A stretch of 59,698 nucleotides of DNA, taken from NCBI RefSeq assembly GCF_000316035.1, contig NZ_ANHX01000064.1, positions 1 to 59,698 of the forward strand, read 5' to 3'. The position numbers and the translations under genes are program-made. The stretch comes from Paenibacillus sp. PAMC 26794 (GTDB taxonomy: Bacteria; Bacillota; Bacilli; Paenibacillales; Paenibacillaceae). The notes under the pieces were generated by a model. That model had not been told where the DNA came from, ran no database searches, and worked only from the letters and a program-made list of their open reading frames with translations. This document shows, one piece after another, positions 7,627 through 17,142 of this stretch (positions within the stretch are counted from its first letter, which is position 1; every line of letters begins with the position of its first letter).

Positions 7627-9714
7627 TTATTCTTTACCCTTATCCTTCGGTGTATCCTCCACCATCTTGAACATGCCGAGCAATCCTTGTAATTGTTCCG
7701 CCATGCTATTCAGATGTGCCGAGGAGGATGCAATCTCTTCTACCGATGCCAGTTGTTCTTGCGAAGATGCAGACACGGATTCTGTATTCGCAGCCGATTC
7801 CTGGGTCACATTCGAAATATCACTCATCGCCTTGGCAACGTGGGATGCACCGCTCTCCAGTTGCTTCGTTGTTGCGGACAAGTCATCCAATGTATGAACA
7901 GCACCTTCCACCGCCTCCCGAATCTGGGCAAAGGATTGCCCTGACGTATTCACGGCCTGAATTCCTTCTCCTACCCGAGTCTGAGCCGCATTCATGGCGA
8001 TCAGAGCGGCATCCATGTCCTGACGGATATTATGAACCACCTCACCGATCTGCGCTGCCGAGCTTCCGGATTCTTCTGCCAGTTTGCGTACCTCACCCGC
8101 TACAACTGCAAACCCACGACCCGCATCACCCGCTCTTGCCGCTTCAATAGAAGCATTTAATGCAAGCAAGTTCGTTTGTTTGGAGATGGATGCAATGACA
8201 TCAACCATGCTACCAATCTCAACGGAACGGGCATTCAGAGATTGAACCACCGTCCCCAGCTGCTCCACCGTTTCCTGGATACTGTTCATCTGCTCCACAG
8301 CCTGTCCTGCTGCCTCATTCCCGGAAGAAGCCGCTCCGGACGTATGCCGCATATTTGCCGTAATCGATTGTACACGCTCCGACATCATTCGAACATCTTC
8401 TGCCATTCGGCTCATCTGTCCAGATCCGTCTTTCACGCTGTTTACCTGCTGCTCTGCACCTTCAGCCAGTTCCTGAATGGCCTGTGTTGAATGTTCAATC
8501 GCTTTGGTGGTTTGTTCTGCACTGGCAGACAACTCTTGAGAAGAAGCAGATACCTGCTCTGTCGTTTCCTGTACACCAAGAATCATCATTCGAAGGTTAT
8601 CGACCATACGTTCAAAATACTTCGCAAGTTCTCCGACTTCATCTTTACGTCCTGTTTCCATTTTCACGGTCAAGTCACCTTTACTCACGGCTCTTGCAGA
8701 TTCCTGCAGACGCTTGATTGGACGCAGCATGGAGCGTGTAAACCAGATAATAAAGATGAGCGTAAGGAACGTAGCCGCCAGAATAACAATAAATGTGACC
8801 ATGCGAATATCCTTACTCGCATTGGTTATTTCACTCTTGAACATCGTGCCGGCAATTTTCCAGCCCGTTGCTTCATTCGTTGAGAAAATCATCATTTTCG
8901 GCTGATTGTTGTACACGTAATCGAAATGACCTTCTTGACTCTGATACATCTCATCAAGGGTGCCGCTAGTTTCCTGTGTACCTGCATCTGCTATAGGGGA
9001 AACAACATAGTTTTTGTTTGCATCCATAATAATGACGTAGCCTTCTTTGCCCACCTTAATGGATGCCTGTTCTCGCAGGTCTGTCAGATCCAGAGACAAA
9101 CCGATTACACCGGATTGATCCTTTAATGTTTTGGAGATAAATACAACTGCAACGCCATCGGTATTAACAGACACAGCTGATACAACGGCTGTACCTGGCT
9201 TTTCCATCGCTAGTTTGTACCACTCCCGCTCCCTAGGATCATATGCATCTCCACGCGTACTGCTCGCTGTTGGTTTCCCTCGAACCATGACTCCATCTGT
9301 TGTTCCTACAAAAATATTCATGGCATCGGGATGCAAGCCCAGATATTGCTCCAGCTTCACCTGAAGCTCGGGACTATCGTTCTCCCCTTTGATAAGGCTC
9401 GGATCAAGAGCATCCGCGAAATAGTTAATGTCATTAATCTTGTAATTCACTTGGCTTTCTACAATGGTATTGGCAGTGCTCACACTTTGCATGGCACTAT
9501 CCACTAATTGTTCTTGTATGCCATCTTCAGCCATCGTTAGTGTGATCAAGCCGATTGCCAAGCTTGGCAGGAGCAGAACGGCCAGGAAGGAGACCAATAG
9601 TTTGTTCCTTATATTCCAGACGAAACCTTTCTTTTTCTTCTTTTTATTTTTACTATGTTTTGATTTGGCAGGTTTCGCTGCTTTCACTAGTTTATTACCC
9701 TGAGTTTCACTCAT
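7627..9714 (-). CDS. Methyl-accepting chemotaxis protein (dCache)
   Basis: Transmembrane chemoreceptor, 695 residues. It has a very basic N-terminus (six lysines in a row near residues 24-29), TM1 about 38-60, and an extracellular double-Cache sensor about 61-300 with the DPREREWY motif at 159-166 typical of small-ligand Cache domains. TM2 is about 304-326, followed by HAMP and a long signalling hairpin whose tip region includes FAVVAGEVRKLAEES. It should relay ligand binding to CheA/CheW at the pole. The ligand cannot be read from the sequence. The ATG follows GGGGGAG. Confidence 0.95.
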   Translation of the reverse strand: MSETQGNKLVKAAKPAKSKHSKNKKKKKKGFVWNIRNKLLVSFLAVLLLPSLAIGLITLTMAEDGIQEQLVDSAMQSVSTANTIVESQVNYKINDINYFADALDPSLIKGENDSPELQVKLEQYLGLHPDAMNIFVGTTDGVMVRGKPTASSTRGDAYDPREREWYKLAMEKPGTAVVSAVSVNTDGVAVVFISKTLKDQSGVIGLSLDLTDLREQASIKVGKEGYVIIMDANKNYVVSPIADAGTQETSGTLDEMYQSQEGHFDYVYNNQPKMMIFSTNEATGWKIAGTMFKSEITNASKDIRMVTFIVILAATFLTLIFIIWFTRSMLRPIKRLQESARAVSKGDLTVKMETGRKDEVGELAKYFERMVDNLRMMILGVQETTEQVSASSQELSASAEQTTKAIEHSTQAIQELAEGAEQQVNSVKDGSGQMSRMAEDVRMMSERVQSITANMRHTSGAASSGNEAAGQAVEQMNSIQETVEQLGTVVQSLNARSVEIGSMVDVIASISKQTNLLALNASIEAARAGDAGRGFAVVAGEVRKLAEESGSSAAQIGEVVHNIRQDMDAALIAMNAAQTRVGEGIQAVNTSGQSFAQIREAVEGAVHTLDDLSATTKQLESGASHVAKAMSDISNVTQESAANTESVSASSQEQLASVEEIASSSAHLNSMAEQLQGLLGMFKMVEDTPKDKGKE

Positions 9715-9844
9715 GTCTTTCTCCCCCTCAAAATGTAAAAATGTCCTCTTTCTTTGTATGTATGGATCAATCTAAAAGGCTTATCTTATATATCGGCTAA
9801 ATGAGGGTATTTATTTGAGAGAAAAATGTGCAGGCACGCCAAAC

Positions 9845-9870
9845 AAGCCACCTCTGATCAGAAGCGACTT
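9845..9870 (-). terminator. Terminator-like hairpin after the EAL gene
   Basis: 11-bp stem with three G-U pairs around a GATC loop. On the minus strand it is followed by TGTTTGG. It starts 17 bp after the EAL stop. Confidence 0.5.
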
Positions 9871-9887
9871 GTACAAGGTACAGGTTA

Positions 9888-10946
9888 CTAATTATTCCAT
9901 GAATTAGATGAAGTATTGGCGTACGGACCGCCTGGGGGTTGTGCCGAGGGTTTACCAAAATAGTAGCCCTGTGCAAGCTCAATACCTATGGAACGACAGA
10001 ACTCAAACTCTTCCATCCGTTCGATCCCCTCGGCAAGGACTTGCCCTCCAAATCGACTCGACATCTCAACAATATGAAGAATTTTCTGTTGTTTGGTCGA
10101 ATCCTGATCACAACGGTCAATAAGACTTCGATCTATTTTGACAAAATCCGGTTCTAACCGATTCATCAACTCTATTGTCGAATATCCGGCACCCACATCA
10201 TCCAGTGCAACCGACATTCCACGGGAACGATACACCTCAAATATATGCTGCAAGATGGACATATGCTGAATCTGCTCTGTTTCCACGACTTCAAACACAA
10301 AATCTTTAGGGTCCAGCGAAAGACGTTCAATCGCTTCAAACGTATGTGTCAGACAATATTCGGGATTATATATGGAGGAAGGCAGGAAATTTACGAAGCG
10401 TTTGACACCATGCGGCAGAAAAAGGGCACTGGTCTCAATAGCAGTAATACGCGCCAATCGATCCAGAAAAGAATGTAGTCCAGTCTCATGCGCAACTTCA
10501 AATAATTCATAGGAACTGAAGGATTTTCCATTCTCAGCAGGACGAAGCAAAAACTCATATCCGATAATCTGCTCCGATGCATCAACGATGGGTTGCATAT
10601 GACTGCTGAATTGATGCTCCAGAATAATGGAAACAAGCTCCGCATGTTTGAAACGAGACTCCTGCATGGTTAGACTAATCCAGCTTTCTTCATTAGCCTG
10701 TTCGTATATAGGCATAATCTGAACAGTTAGGGAATCACGTAATGTCGGATCAATTTCGCCGATCTTTTCTATTAAGCTCTGAACCGTCTCCAGATTCGAA
10801 AAATGTATCCACATCATGTCATCCGACGTCTCGATAAGTCTTCCCGGCGTTTGTAGCGCTTCCAGCAAAGCGGGGGAAATGGGACGCAAGTACAAGGTAC
10901 CTTGGCCCTCTATAGGATAGATTGGACTGCAGCCACTGCAATTCAT
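9888..10946 (-). CDS. EAL-domain protein, probable c-di-GMP phosphodiesterase
   Basis: 352 residues: about 110 N-terminal residues of unknown fold that begin with a CSGC cysteine pair, then an EAL domain. Catalytic positions appear present: E131 in EFL (replacing EAL), N186, E219/E222, the acidic pair D249-D250 in DDVGAGYS, K270 in FVKIDRS, E306/E309 in AEGIE and Q326 in AQGYYFGKP. Hydrolysis of cyclic di-GMP is therefore plausible. There are no membrane helices, so it is cytosolic. The ATG follows AAGGGGGG. It sits behind the chemoreceptor gene, but coregulation is not shown. Confidence 0.9.
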   Translation of the reverse strand: MNCSGCSPIYPIEGQGTLYLRPISPALLEALQTPGRLIETSDDMMWIHFSNLETVQSLIEKIGEIDPTLRDSLTVQIMPIYEQANEESWISLTMQESRFKHAELVSIILEHQFSSHMQPIVDASEQIIGYEFLLRPAENGKSFSSYELFEVAHETGLHSFLDRLARITAIETSALFLPHGVKRFVNFLPSSIYNPEYCLTHTFEAIERLSLDPKDFVFEVVETEQIQHMSILQHIFEVYRSRGMSVALDDVGAGYSTIELMNRLEPDFVKIDRSLIDRCDQDSTKQQKILHIVEMSSRFGGQVLAEGIERMEEFEFCRSIGIELAQGYYFGKPSAQPPGGPYANTSSNSWNN

Positions 10947-11105
10947 GTAGGACCCCCCTTGCCAATTTAGATTCCATGTCCATTAATGTTCACTTGTATA
11001 TACCCAAAGTTTGTAAATATTATATCATGGGTCTTAAAATTAATCTCTACTGTTTTGATGACTTCCTGTATGACGGTTCTTGGAACAAATATATTCAAAT
11101 TTGCA

Positions 11106-11140
11106 GAAAAAAAGACCAACAGTCTGATGACTGTCGGTCT
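11106..11140 (-). terminator. Terminator of the LysM nucleotidase gene
   Basis: Stem GACC-GACAGTC / GACTGTTGGTC followed on the minus strand by TTTTTTT, 22 bp after the stop codon. Confidence 0.85.
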
Positions 11141-11162
11141 CCTCCTCACCGCTTATTAAACT

Positions 11163-13436
11163 TTAAGAAGCGGGAATCACGATTTTCTGTCCAACTTTCA
11201 GGTTGTGTACATCTGGAATTACGTTAAATGTGACAATCTTGCGCCAGTCCACACCATATTTTAAGCCGATACGGTACAAGTTATCGCCTTTTTTCACCAC
11301 ATATACCACTTTGCCGCCCGCTGGTTTCTCAGGCTGTGGCTTGGTCGTTGGTTTGGTTGGAGTAGTCGGCTCCGTAGGTTTAGTTGGCTTTGTAGGCGTA
11401 GGAGCAGGCTCCGTACCTGGTTTCGGAGTTGTTGTTGCTTCTCCAGTCAGTTTCAAGCCATACTCTGCAAAACCTTCTTTGTTCGTACCGATGAACGACA
11501 TCGCCGGATTCGCTTCAACCAGACCTTTCGCATCCGGGGAAGAAGCAAACACAACTTCAAGATCGTTCAGCGCTGCTGCGGTTAACCCAGCAGATGGTTT
11601 GATTGGTGCCAGGGACCAGTTGCCGTCCGCTGCCGGATTAATCGTTTTATTCTCACGGATGTAGTCGATAATCACTTGACGGTTCTCATCCGGTGCAGCC
11701 AGAACGATACGTTTACCGTCCGGGTTAGCCAGCTTGGACGAAGAAGCACGGTAGTTATTTGTCGCTACAATGAATTTTTGCGCTGGGTCAACCGGTTTGC
11801 CGTTAAAGCTCAGATCCTTGATCCGGCTTGCGGATGCATTTACAACGGTTGCTTTGCCGTCATATTTGGCTGGTTGTGTCACATCGATCTGATACGTCAC
11901 ACCATCGATAACATCGAAGTTGTACGTTGGGAAGTCGTTGTTGATCAGTTGTTGTTGTCCACCTTTAGCCGGGTCGATCTGGTTGAATTGGCCTGCGGAC
12001 CATTCCAGCCATTCTTTCAGTTCTGCGCCGTTCACCATTACAGCATGTACCGTATTTGGATACACGTACAGGTCAGCAACGTTTTTAATCGCAATGGTGC
12101 CTTTAGGGATATTCGTGTAATACGAAGCGCCTGAACGCCCACCGGCTTTGAATGGTGCACCTGCGGACAATACAGGGATTTTCTCATATTCCGTACCTTG
12201 CATATGTTTTTCGACATACCATTTCTGTGCATTCGTTACAATCTGAATGGATGGATCATCCTGAACCAGAGCGAAGAAGCTGTTGATAGGTGCAGTCGTT
12301 TCGCCCACCGGACCACGAACATACTCAAGCGTGCCTTCATGCTCTTCATGAACCGCATCAATGATCGACTGATCAGCGTCTACCAATGGTTTTTTGTTGG
12401 CTGTGTCATAGATTGGGCGTGCTTCCGTTTTGGAATCCACCACTTTCCATTTGCCATCTACCAACTCCAGATCCAGGTCGATGATACCAAGATGATCACC
12501 CCAGAACCCTGGCTCTACAGCAGGAACGCCGTTAATGGTGCCCTTCTCCAGGTCTACCCCTTTTTTGCCGGCAAAATCAGCACTTGGGAATACTTTGTGG
12601 GCATGTCCAAACAGAATGGCATTAATGCCTTCTACCTGGCTCAGGTAAAGTACGGAGTTCTCCATCAGATCCGTTTGAGGGATATCCTCAAATCCGGAGT
12701 GAGGGATGGCTACAATAATGTCGGCACCTTTAGCTTTCATTTCAGGAATGAATTTTTTCGCAGTAGCAATAATATCCTTGGCGATTACTTTCCCTTCAAG
12801 GTTAGCGCTATCCCACTGCATGATTTGAGGCGGTACAAATCCGATCACACCCACTTTGATCGTATGTTCTTTGCCAGTCTCATCCGTTACCTTTTTATCC
12901 AAAATCTCATACGGTGTGAAATAGTTCTTGTCATTTGTCTCATCATCATCACCGTCGTCTACATAGACATTGGCGTTAATGTAAGGGAAGTTCGCTCCCT
13001 CCAGCGTCATGTCCAGGAAGTCCAGACCATAGTTGAACTCATGGTTACCGATGTTACCTGCATCATAATCGAGCAGATTCATCGCTTTATATACAGGGTG
13101 AGTCTCACCCTTTTTCAGTGGATCAATCTTCGCAACATAGTCTCCCAGCGGGTTACCCTGAATCAGATCACCATTGTCAAACAGCAGGCTGTTCTTGGCT
13201 TCGTCACGCGCTTTCTTGATCAGTGTAGCTGTTTTGGCGAGTCCATACTGGTCTGTCTCTTTGTCGGAATAATAGTCGTAGTTAATCAGATTGTCATGAA
13301 TGTCTGTTGTCTCCATGATCCGCAGTTTAACTTTGGCAGCATCCGCAGCCGATACAGGTACCGGAAACACCGCAAGCACGTTTAATGCAACCAAAGCGGC
13401 AGTCAGGCTTGATAATACTTTTTTTCTCATTTTCAA
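11163..13436 (-). CDS. Secreted 5'-nucleotidase / 2',3'-cyclic phosphodiesterase with LysM
   Basis: Predicted exported metallophosphoesterase that releases phosphate from nucleotides. It has 757 residues with a signal peptide ending near residue 30 (PVSA). A calcineurin-type metal site is visible: D45-x-H47 in TTDIHDN, GDLIQG at 89-94, GNHE at 130-133 and GHAH. A 5'-nucleotidase C-terminal domain follows, then a Pro/Thr/Lys linker (about 670-710) and a C-terminal LysM (VKKGDNLYRIGLKYGVDW), which should anchor it in peptidoglycan. The start is probably TTG 13436, which sits 5 bp after GGAGGGG. ATG 13430 is the alternative. It resembles the B. subtilis YfkN and CpdB families. Confidence 0.9.
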   Translation of the reverse strand: MKMRKKVLSSLTAALVALNVLAVFPVPVSAADAAKVKLRIMETTDIHDNLINYDYYSDKETDQYGLAKTATLIKKARDEAKNSLLFDNGDLIQGNPLGDYVAKIDPLKKGETHPVYKAMNLLDYDAGNIGNHEFNYGLDFLDMTLEGANFPYINANVYVDDGDDDETNDKNYFTPYEILDKKVTDETGKEHTIKVGVIGFVPPQIMQWDSANLEGKVIAKDIIATAKKFIPEMKAKGADIIVAIPHSGFEDIPQTDLMENSVLYLSQVEGINAILFGHAHKVFPSADFAGKKGVDLEKGTINGVPAVEPGFWGDHLGIIDLDLELVDGKWKVVDSKTEARPIYDTANKKPLVDADQSIIDAVHEEHEGTLEYVRGPVGETTAPINSFFALVQDDPSIQIVTNAQKWYVEKHMQGTEYEKIPVLSAGAPFKAGGRSGASYYTNIPKGTIAIKNVADLYVYPNTVHAVMVNGAELKEWLEWSAGQFNQIDPAKGGQQQLINNDFPTYNFDVIDGVTYQIDVTQPAKYDGKATVVNASASRIKDLSFNGKPVDPAQKFIVATNNYRASSSKLANPDGKRIVLAAPDENRQVIIDYIRENKTINPAADGNWSLAPIKPSAGLTAAALNDLEVVFASSPDAKGLVEANPAMSFIGTNKEGFAEYGLKLTGEATTTPKPGTEPAPTPTKPTKPTEPTTPTKPTTKPQPEKPAGGKVVYVVKKGDNLYRIGLKYGVDWRKIVTFNVIPDVHNLKVGQKIVIPAS

Positions 13437-13809
13437 AATAACCCCTCCCGGTTATGTACATTGAATCATGCATTAATGGGCAAACGAAGAGCGCAGAAAA
13501 AAGATAGATTTCATGGGTTGTGCGTACTGACGCTCTGATGACATGCATCGGAATTTCAGGTAAGTTTATCTCACATGAACATCTATTTATGTCTGTGCTT
13601 GTCGTTTACATTCCAAATCATAACGCAATGTTCAGTCATTGAAAAGCATTATTTTTTACATTACCCGCACATACCTGGGCAAGTTTACGTTATCATGCGT
13701 GATTTCGACAATTTTTTCAACATTTTAGTAGGTATATAGTGCTTGTTATCTTCAAAATACGTATATTACATGTGTCTTACATGTATATCCAATTCAGCGT
13801 TATTCATCC
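13437..13809. other. Long leader region, no gene seen
   Basis: AT-rich upstream region of the nucleotidase. I see several TTTACA-like hexamers on the plus strand but no ordered Pho box on the coding strand, and no coding frame or RNA family that I recognise. Confidence 0.4.
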
Positions 13810-13847
13810 ATACCAAAAACCGTGAAACCTTAATGGCTTTCACGGTT
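13810..13847 (-). terminator. Terminator after the flavin-oxidase-like gene
   Basis: 10-bp stem AACCGTGAAA / TTTCACGGTT. On the minus strand it is followed by TTTTTGG. It lies 67 bp after the stop at 13914. Confidence 0.7.
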
Positions 13848-13913
13848 GGATTAAACTCTGCACGTATTTTCGCATAAGGACGCTACTTTGCAGAGGTTAT
13901 TTTCATATTCGGA

Positions 13914-14330
13914 TTATTGTTCCCACACATGATGTTCATGATCTTTCCCCGTGTATTCAATACGAGCCGGGGTGATGTCCAGAATGACATAGTTCGGATC
14001 ATTAGGTCCATCGAACCATGCTTTCAATTCATCGTTCCACACTTGCTCACGCAAGCCTTCGTTCTTTGTCACTTCGCAGGTGCCTTCAATCTCAACTACT
14101 TCCTTGGAACCACCAGCCTCATAACCAAGCAGCAGGCTAACATTCGGATTATTCTCCAGTTCCTCTACTTTGTGTGTACGGCGGTTCGTTGCCAGATGAA
14201 TGTTCAGTCCATCGTTGAAAAGCGCCATATAGCGGGATTTCGGTTTACCATTCTCCACAGTCGAGAAGCTACAAAAAGGGTTGTTTTCCAATGCTTTTAC
14301 AATGTTTTGTTCCAATTCAGTCTGGTTCAT
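13914..14330 (-). CDS. Pyridoxamine 5'-phosphate oxidase-family protein (general stress protein 26-like)
   Basis: 138-residue split-barrel protein that probably binds FMN or a related flavin. Family-like segments are visible, including GKPKSRYMALFNDGLNIHLATNR and NPNVSLLLGYE. The chosen ATG 14330 (MNQTELEQN) follows AAAGGAG. The frame is open further upstream only because it runs through repeat copy B, so the longer version (to 14636) is rejected. The exact substrate is unknown. Homologues are often stress-induced, but nothing in this sequence proves that here. Confidence 0.85.
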   Translation of the reverse strand: MNQTELEQNIVKALENNPFCSFSTVENGKPKSRYMALFNDGLNIHLATNRRTHKVEELENNPNVSLLLGYEAGGSKEVVEIEGTCEVTKNEGLREQVWNDELKAWFDGPNDPNYVILDITPARIEYTGKDHEHHVWEQ

Positions 14331-14370
14331 GGGAAGTGCTCCTTTCGGTTTGGGGGGATATTGGGAGGAC

Positions 14371-14522
14371 TCTTGTAGAAGGTCGTTCCGGGTACGGATC
14401 GTTCTTTGGATCGCTGTTATCCCCGGATTTTTTTGATTCCCTTTTCTCAAAGGGAAAATCCGTTGATAAAGGCGAACGCTTTGCTTCCTCAGAATCGATT
14501 CCGTCCCCTCCACTACGTCTAC
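14371..14522 (-). repeat. Dispersed hairpin element family 1, copy B (subtype a)
   Basis: Core inverted repeat TTATCCCCGGATTTT (14417-14431) and AAAATCCGTTGATAA (14455-14469). The left flank (GTAGTGGAGGGGACGGAAT) matches the left half of copy E. The copy sits immediately upstream of the stress-protein gene and extends its open frame. The 14523-14792 remainder shows a small GAAACCTG/CAGGTTTC inverted repeat (14565-14592) and no gene. Confidence 0.8.
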
Positions 14523-14792
14523 TGTTCTCCCAATTTGAGGAGTGGGTAAGCTAAAGTTCAAACAGAAACCTGTACTTAACTTTGCAGGTTTCGTTTCTTT
14601 AGGTTTTATCCGCTCCGTTGCTGTGTATAAGTACAATCAACTTACGTTAGGTGTAATAAGCCTGTACTTATAGTGTACCCACCTCACCTATGGTGAATCC
14701 ATGAACCGATACGCTAACGTGACAAAATTGGAAATGCTATTTATAAAAGTGTTTACATAACGGGGTTAGCACGATATTTCTTCTTGGCTGAT

Positions 14793-15251
14793 TTAATTCA
14801 GATCTCCAAGATAGATTGATGAAGAGTCTGATGTAAGCAGCAATTCGCCAATTGTTTTTGGATATAAACGAATCTGGGATAGCTCTTCAAGTGCAATCCA
14901 TTCCACGGCGACTTGGTGGTCGTCTGGATTGGAGCCTTCAAAAACGGTCGCCTCCGAATCTATCAGGCTGCACGCAAAATAAAATTCAACCTGGTGGATA
15001 TCTGCATCCCACTCGGCGAATTCATGATTTTTTCCGATATATTCCCGGATATGTAACAGTTCGCCCACGTTCACGGGCTGACCAATCTCCTCCAGACATT
15101 CGCGTGCGACCGCATCTTTGAGTTCTTCACCTTTCTCCTGTCCTCCACCTGGGAACACATAAGCGGTACCATATTGGTCTTCCAGCCGGATGACCAGCAA
15201 TCGTCCACTCTGCACAATGACAGCCTTCGCTGAGTTGCGTATGGGTTTCAT
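14793..15251 (-). CDS. Nudix hydrolase
   Basis: 152-residue cytosolic pyrophosphohydrolase of nucleoside-diphosphate-linked compounds. The Nudix box runs from about residue 36 to 58 with all key positions: G, five residues, E, seven residues, REC-LEE-x-G (AVARECLEEIGQPV). The C-terminal part (EWIALEELSQIRLYP) is typical of Nudix proteins. The substrate cannot be predicted. The ATG follows AAGGAG. It lies upstream of pxpBCA's end on the same strand with an 86-bp gap and is probably an independent gene. Confidence 0.9.
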   Translation of the reverse strand: MKPIRNSAKAVIVQSGRLLVIRLEDQYGTAYVFPGGGQEKGEELKDAVARECLEEIGQPVNVGELLHIREYIGKNHEFAEWDADIHQVEFYFACSLIDSEATVFEGSNPDDHQVAVEWIALEELSQIRLYPKTIGELLLTSDSSSIYLGDLN

Positions 15252-15337
15252 TCTGTTGATCCACTCCTTGTCATTCTAAAATTTCAAAGTTCAATCCGAA
15301 CAACCTGATACTACTATTGTTCTGCTGAACATTCGTA

Positions 15338-16111
15338 TCATCCCGTGGTATGCGCGGATAACTTAATGCCTTTCGATTCCAACACACGACGAATCTCTTG
15401 AGCAAATGCGAGAGCGTTCGCTCCGTCACCGTGGATACAGACCGTCTCTGCCTTAATGGGAACCAACGTACCGTCCGTGGATACAACTACGCCGTCTTTC
15501 ACCATCCGAAGCACTTGCGCAATCGCTTGTCCCGACTCTTCAATGACAGCTCCCGCTTGACTTCGAAGGGTTAGCTTACCATCCGCCCCATAGGTTCGAT
15601 CCGCAAACACCTCGCTCACACTGCGCAGACCGATGCGATCCGCGGCGTGAATCAGCTCACTGCCCGCCAGACCATACAGATACAGCTCAGGCTGCACTTG
15701 ATAGATCGCCTCCGCGATGGCTTCAGCAAGATTCGCATCATCTGCGGCCATATTGTATAAGGCACCATGTGGTTTCACGTGATGCATGTGCCCTCCGCTT
15801 GCCCGGACAAAGGCATCCAGCGCACCGATCTGATACACCACCATGTCATATGCTTCCCGTGGCGTAATGTCCATACGTCTTCTGCCAAACCCTTGCAAAT
15901 CCGGCAACCCGGGGTGGGCTCCAATTGCCACCTGATGCTCCAATGCCCTCTCCACCGTCATCCGCATTGTAGCCGGGTCTCCTGCGTGAAACCCGCAGGC
16001 AATATTGGCTGATGTAATCAAGGGTAGAATGGCTTCGTCCGACAGAGTGCGATATATACCATAACTTTCGCCCAGATCACAATTGATATCCAAGGTTTTC
16101 GAGGTATTCAT
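15338..16111 (-). CDS. pxpA: 5-oxoprolinase subunit PxpA (LamB/YcsF family)
   Basis: Subunit of the ATP-dependent 5-oxoprolinase that opens pyroglutamate to glutamate. It has 257 residues, the normal length. Family hallmarks are DINCDLGESYG near the N-terminus, ANIACGFHAGDP, and HVKPHGALYN. Its ATG overlaps the pxpC stop (TAATG), so it is translationally coupled as the third gene of pxpB-pxpC-pxpA. The whole enzyme repairs a spontaneous damage product of glutamine and glutamate. Confidence 0.95.
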   Translation of the reverse strand: MNTSKTLDINCDLGESYGIYRTLSDEAILPLITSANIACGFHAGDPATMRMTVERALEHQVAIGAHPGLPDLQGFGRRRMDITPREAYDMVVYQIGALDAFVRASGGHMHHVKPHGALYNMAADDANLAEAIAEAIYQVQPELYLYGLAGSELIHAADRIGLRSVSEVFADRTYGADGKLTLRSQAGAVIEESGQAIAQVLRMVKDGVVVSTDGTLVPIKAETVCIHGDGANALAFAQEIRRVLESKGIKLSAHTTG

Positions 16112-17142
16112 TAAGTGCCCTCCATTCCTGCCATTCTTCTGCGTATCAGCTTATCCATGAGCTGCATATTGATTTCCTGTTCCATATACAACTGTCCGGC
16201 TTGATCATGCGTAATCTTTTTAAAAGAAATTCGGGTTCCTGGCCAAGCCTGAGCTAGGATTGGCATATCCACCCGAGCTACCTGTGCAATGACAGGATAA
16301 CCTCCAATCGTCTGATGATCTGCCATCAAGATGATGGGCTGACCATCCGGTGGCACCTGCACCGTGCCATAGGTAACGGCTTCAGACAACCGATCCAAGG
16401 GCTGATCCAGCTCCAGTTTGGAGCCTTGCAAGCGATAGCCCATCCGATCGGATTGCGAAGAATTCACGTATTTTTCGGCATAGAATTGTCCAAGACTTTC
16501 TTGACTGAACAGCGAACTATCCGTGCTCTCCATCACACGAATAACAGGTTGCCCATAATAGTCAGGTCTTTCACGTTCAGATAAAAACCACGCAGGCGCC
16601 AATATTCGGTGGTCCCGCTCACTCTCCTTTACCTGCTGCTCCATACGCTGCATCCATACTCGCGCTTCAGCAGATGGTTCACCATTGGATAACAGATCCC
16701 CCACGCGCAAGGCTCGCCCATCCACACCGCCAAGACCTGTCTTGAGGTCTGTACTTCGGCTGCCCATCACTTCAGGCACAGCTATTCCACCCGCAATCGC
16801 CAGATATCCACGCAAGCCATGACGACATTGACCAAACTTCAGTACACTTCCAGCCCGCACCAGCACAGGACGCCACAAAGGTACAGGCAGATGATCCACC
16901 GTTGCCGTCAAGTCAGCTCCACATAGTGAGATAAGCTGGCTCTCCTGAAATCGAAGCTCCGGACCCATCATCGTCATCTCCAGCACTGCCACATATCTGG
17001 AGTTGCCCACAAGCATATTGGCTGCTCTGGCTGCAAAGGTGTCCATGACTCCCCCAGGATGAATACCATACCGGCGATAGCCGGTTCTGCCTTCATCCTG
17101 AACGGTAGATAACAGGCCAGGGCGAATCACTTCAATACTCAT
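16111..17142 (-). CDS. pxpC: 5-oxoprolinase subunit PxpC (KipA, carboxyltransferase-like)
   Basis: 343 residues of the biotin-dependent carboxyltransferase-like fold (AHS2). The typical opening is IEVIRPGLLSTVQDEGRTGY and the C-terminal part includes PPDGQPIILMADHQT. It forms the catalytic assembly with PxpB and PxpA. It overlaps pxpB by 4 bp (ATGA) and abuts pxpA. In B. subtilis the homologue KipA antagonises the kinase inhibitor KipI. Whether that regulatory role exists here is unknown. Confidence 0.94.
   Translation of the reverse strand: MSIEVIRPGLLSTVQDEGRTGYRRYGIHPGGVMDTFAARAANMLVGNSRYVAVLEMTMMGPELRFQESQLISLCGADLTATVDHLPVPLWRPVLVRAGSVLKFGQCRHGLRGYLAIAGGIAVPEVMGSRSTDLKTGLGGVDGRALRVGDLLSNGEPSAEARVWMQRMEQQVKESERDHRILAPAWFLSERERPDYYGQPVIRVMESTDSSLFSQESLGQFYAEKYVNSSQSDRMGYRLQGSKLELDQPLDRLSEAVTYGTVQVPPDGQPIILMADHQTIGGYPVIAQVARVDMPILAQAWPGTRISFKKITHDQAGQLYMEQEINMQLMDKLIRRRMAGMEGT

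Noticed and set aside
12198..13385. 395-codon plus-strand frame
   Set aside because: Antisense shadow of the secreted nucleotidase, which has signal peptide, metal motifs and LysM. The plus frame has no protein-like composition or ribosome binding site.
14331..14636. N-terminal extension of the flavin-oxidase-like gene
   Set aside because: It is formed by repeat copy B read in frame. A good ribosome binding site is at the internal ATG 14330.
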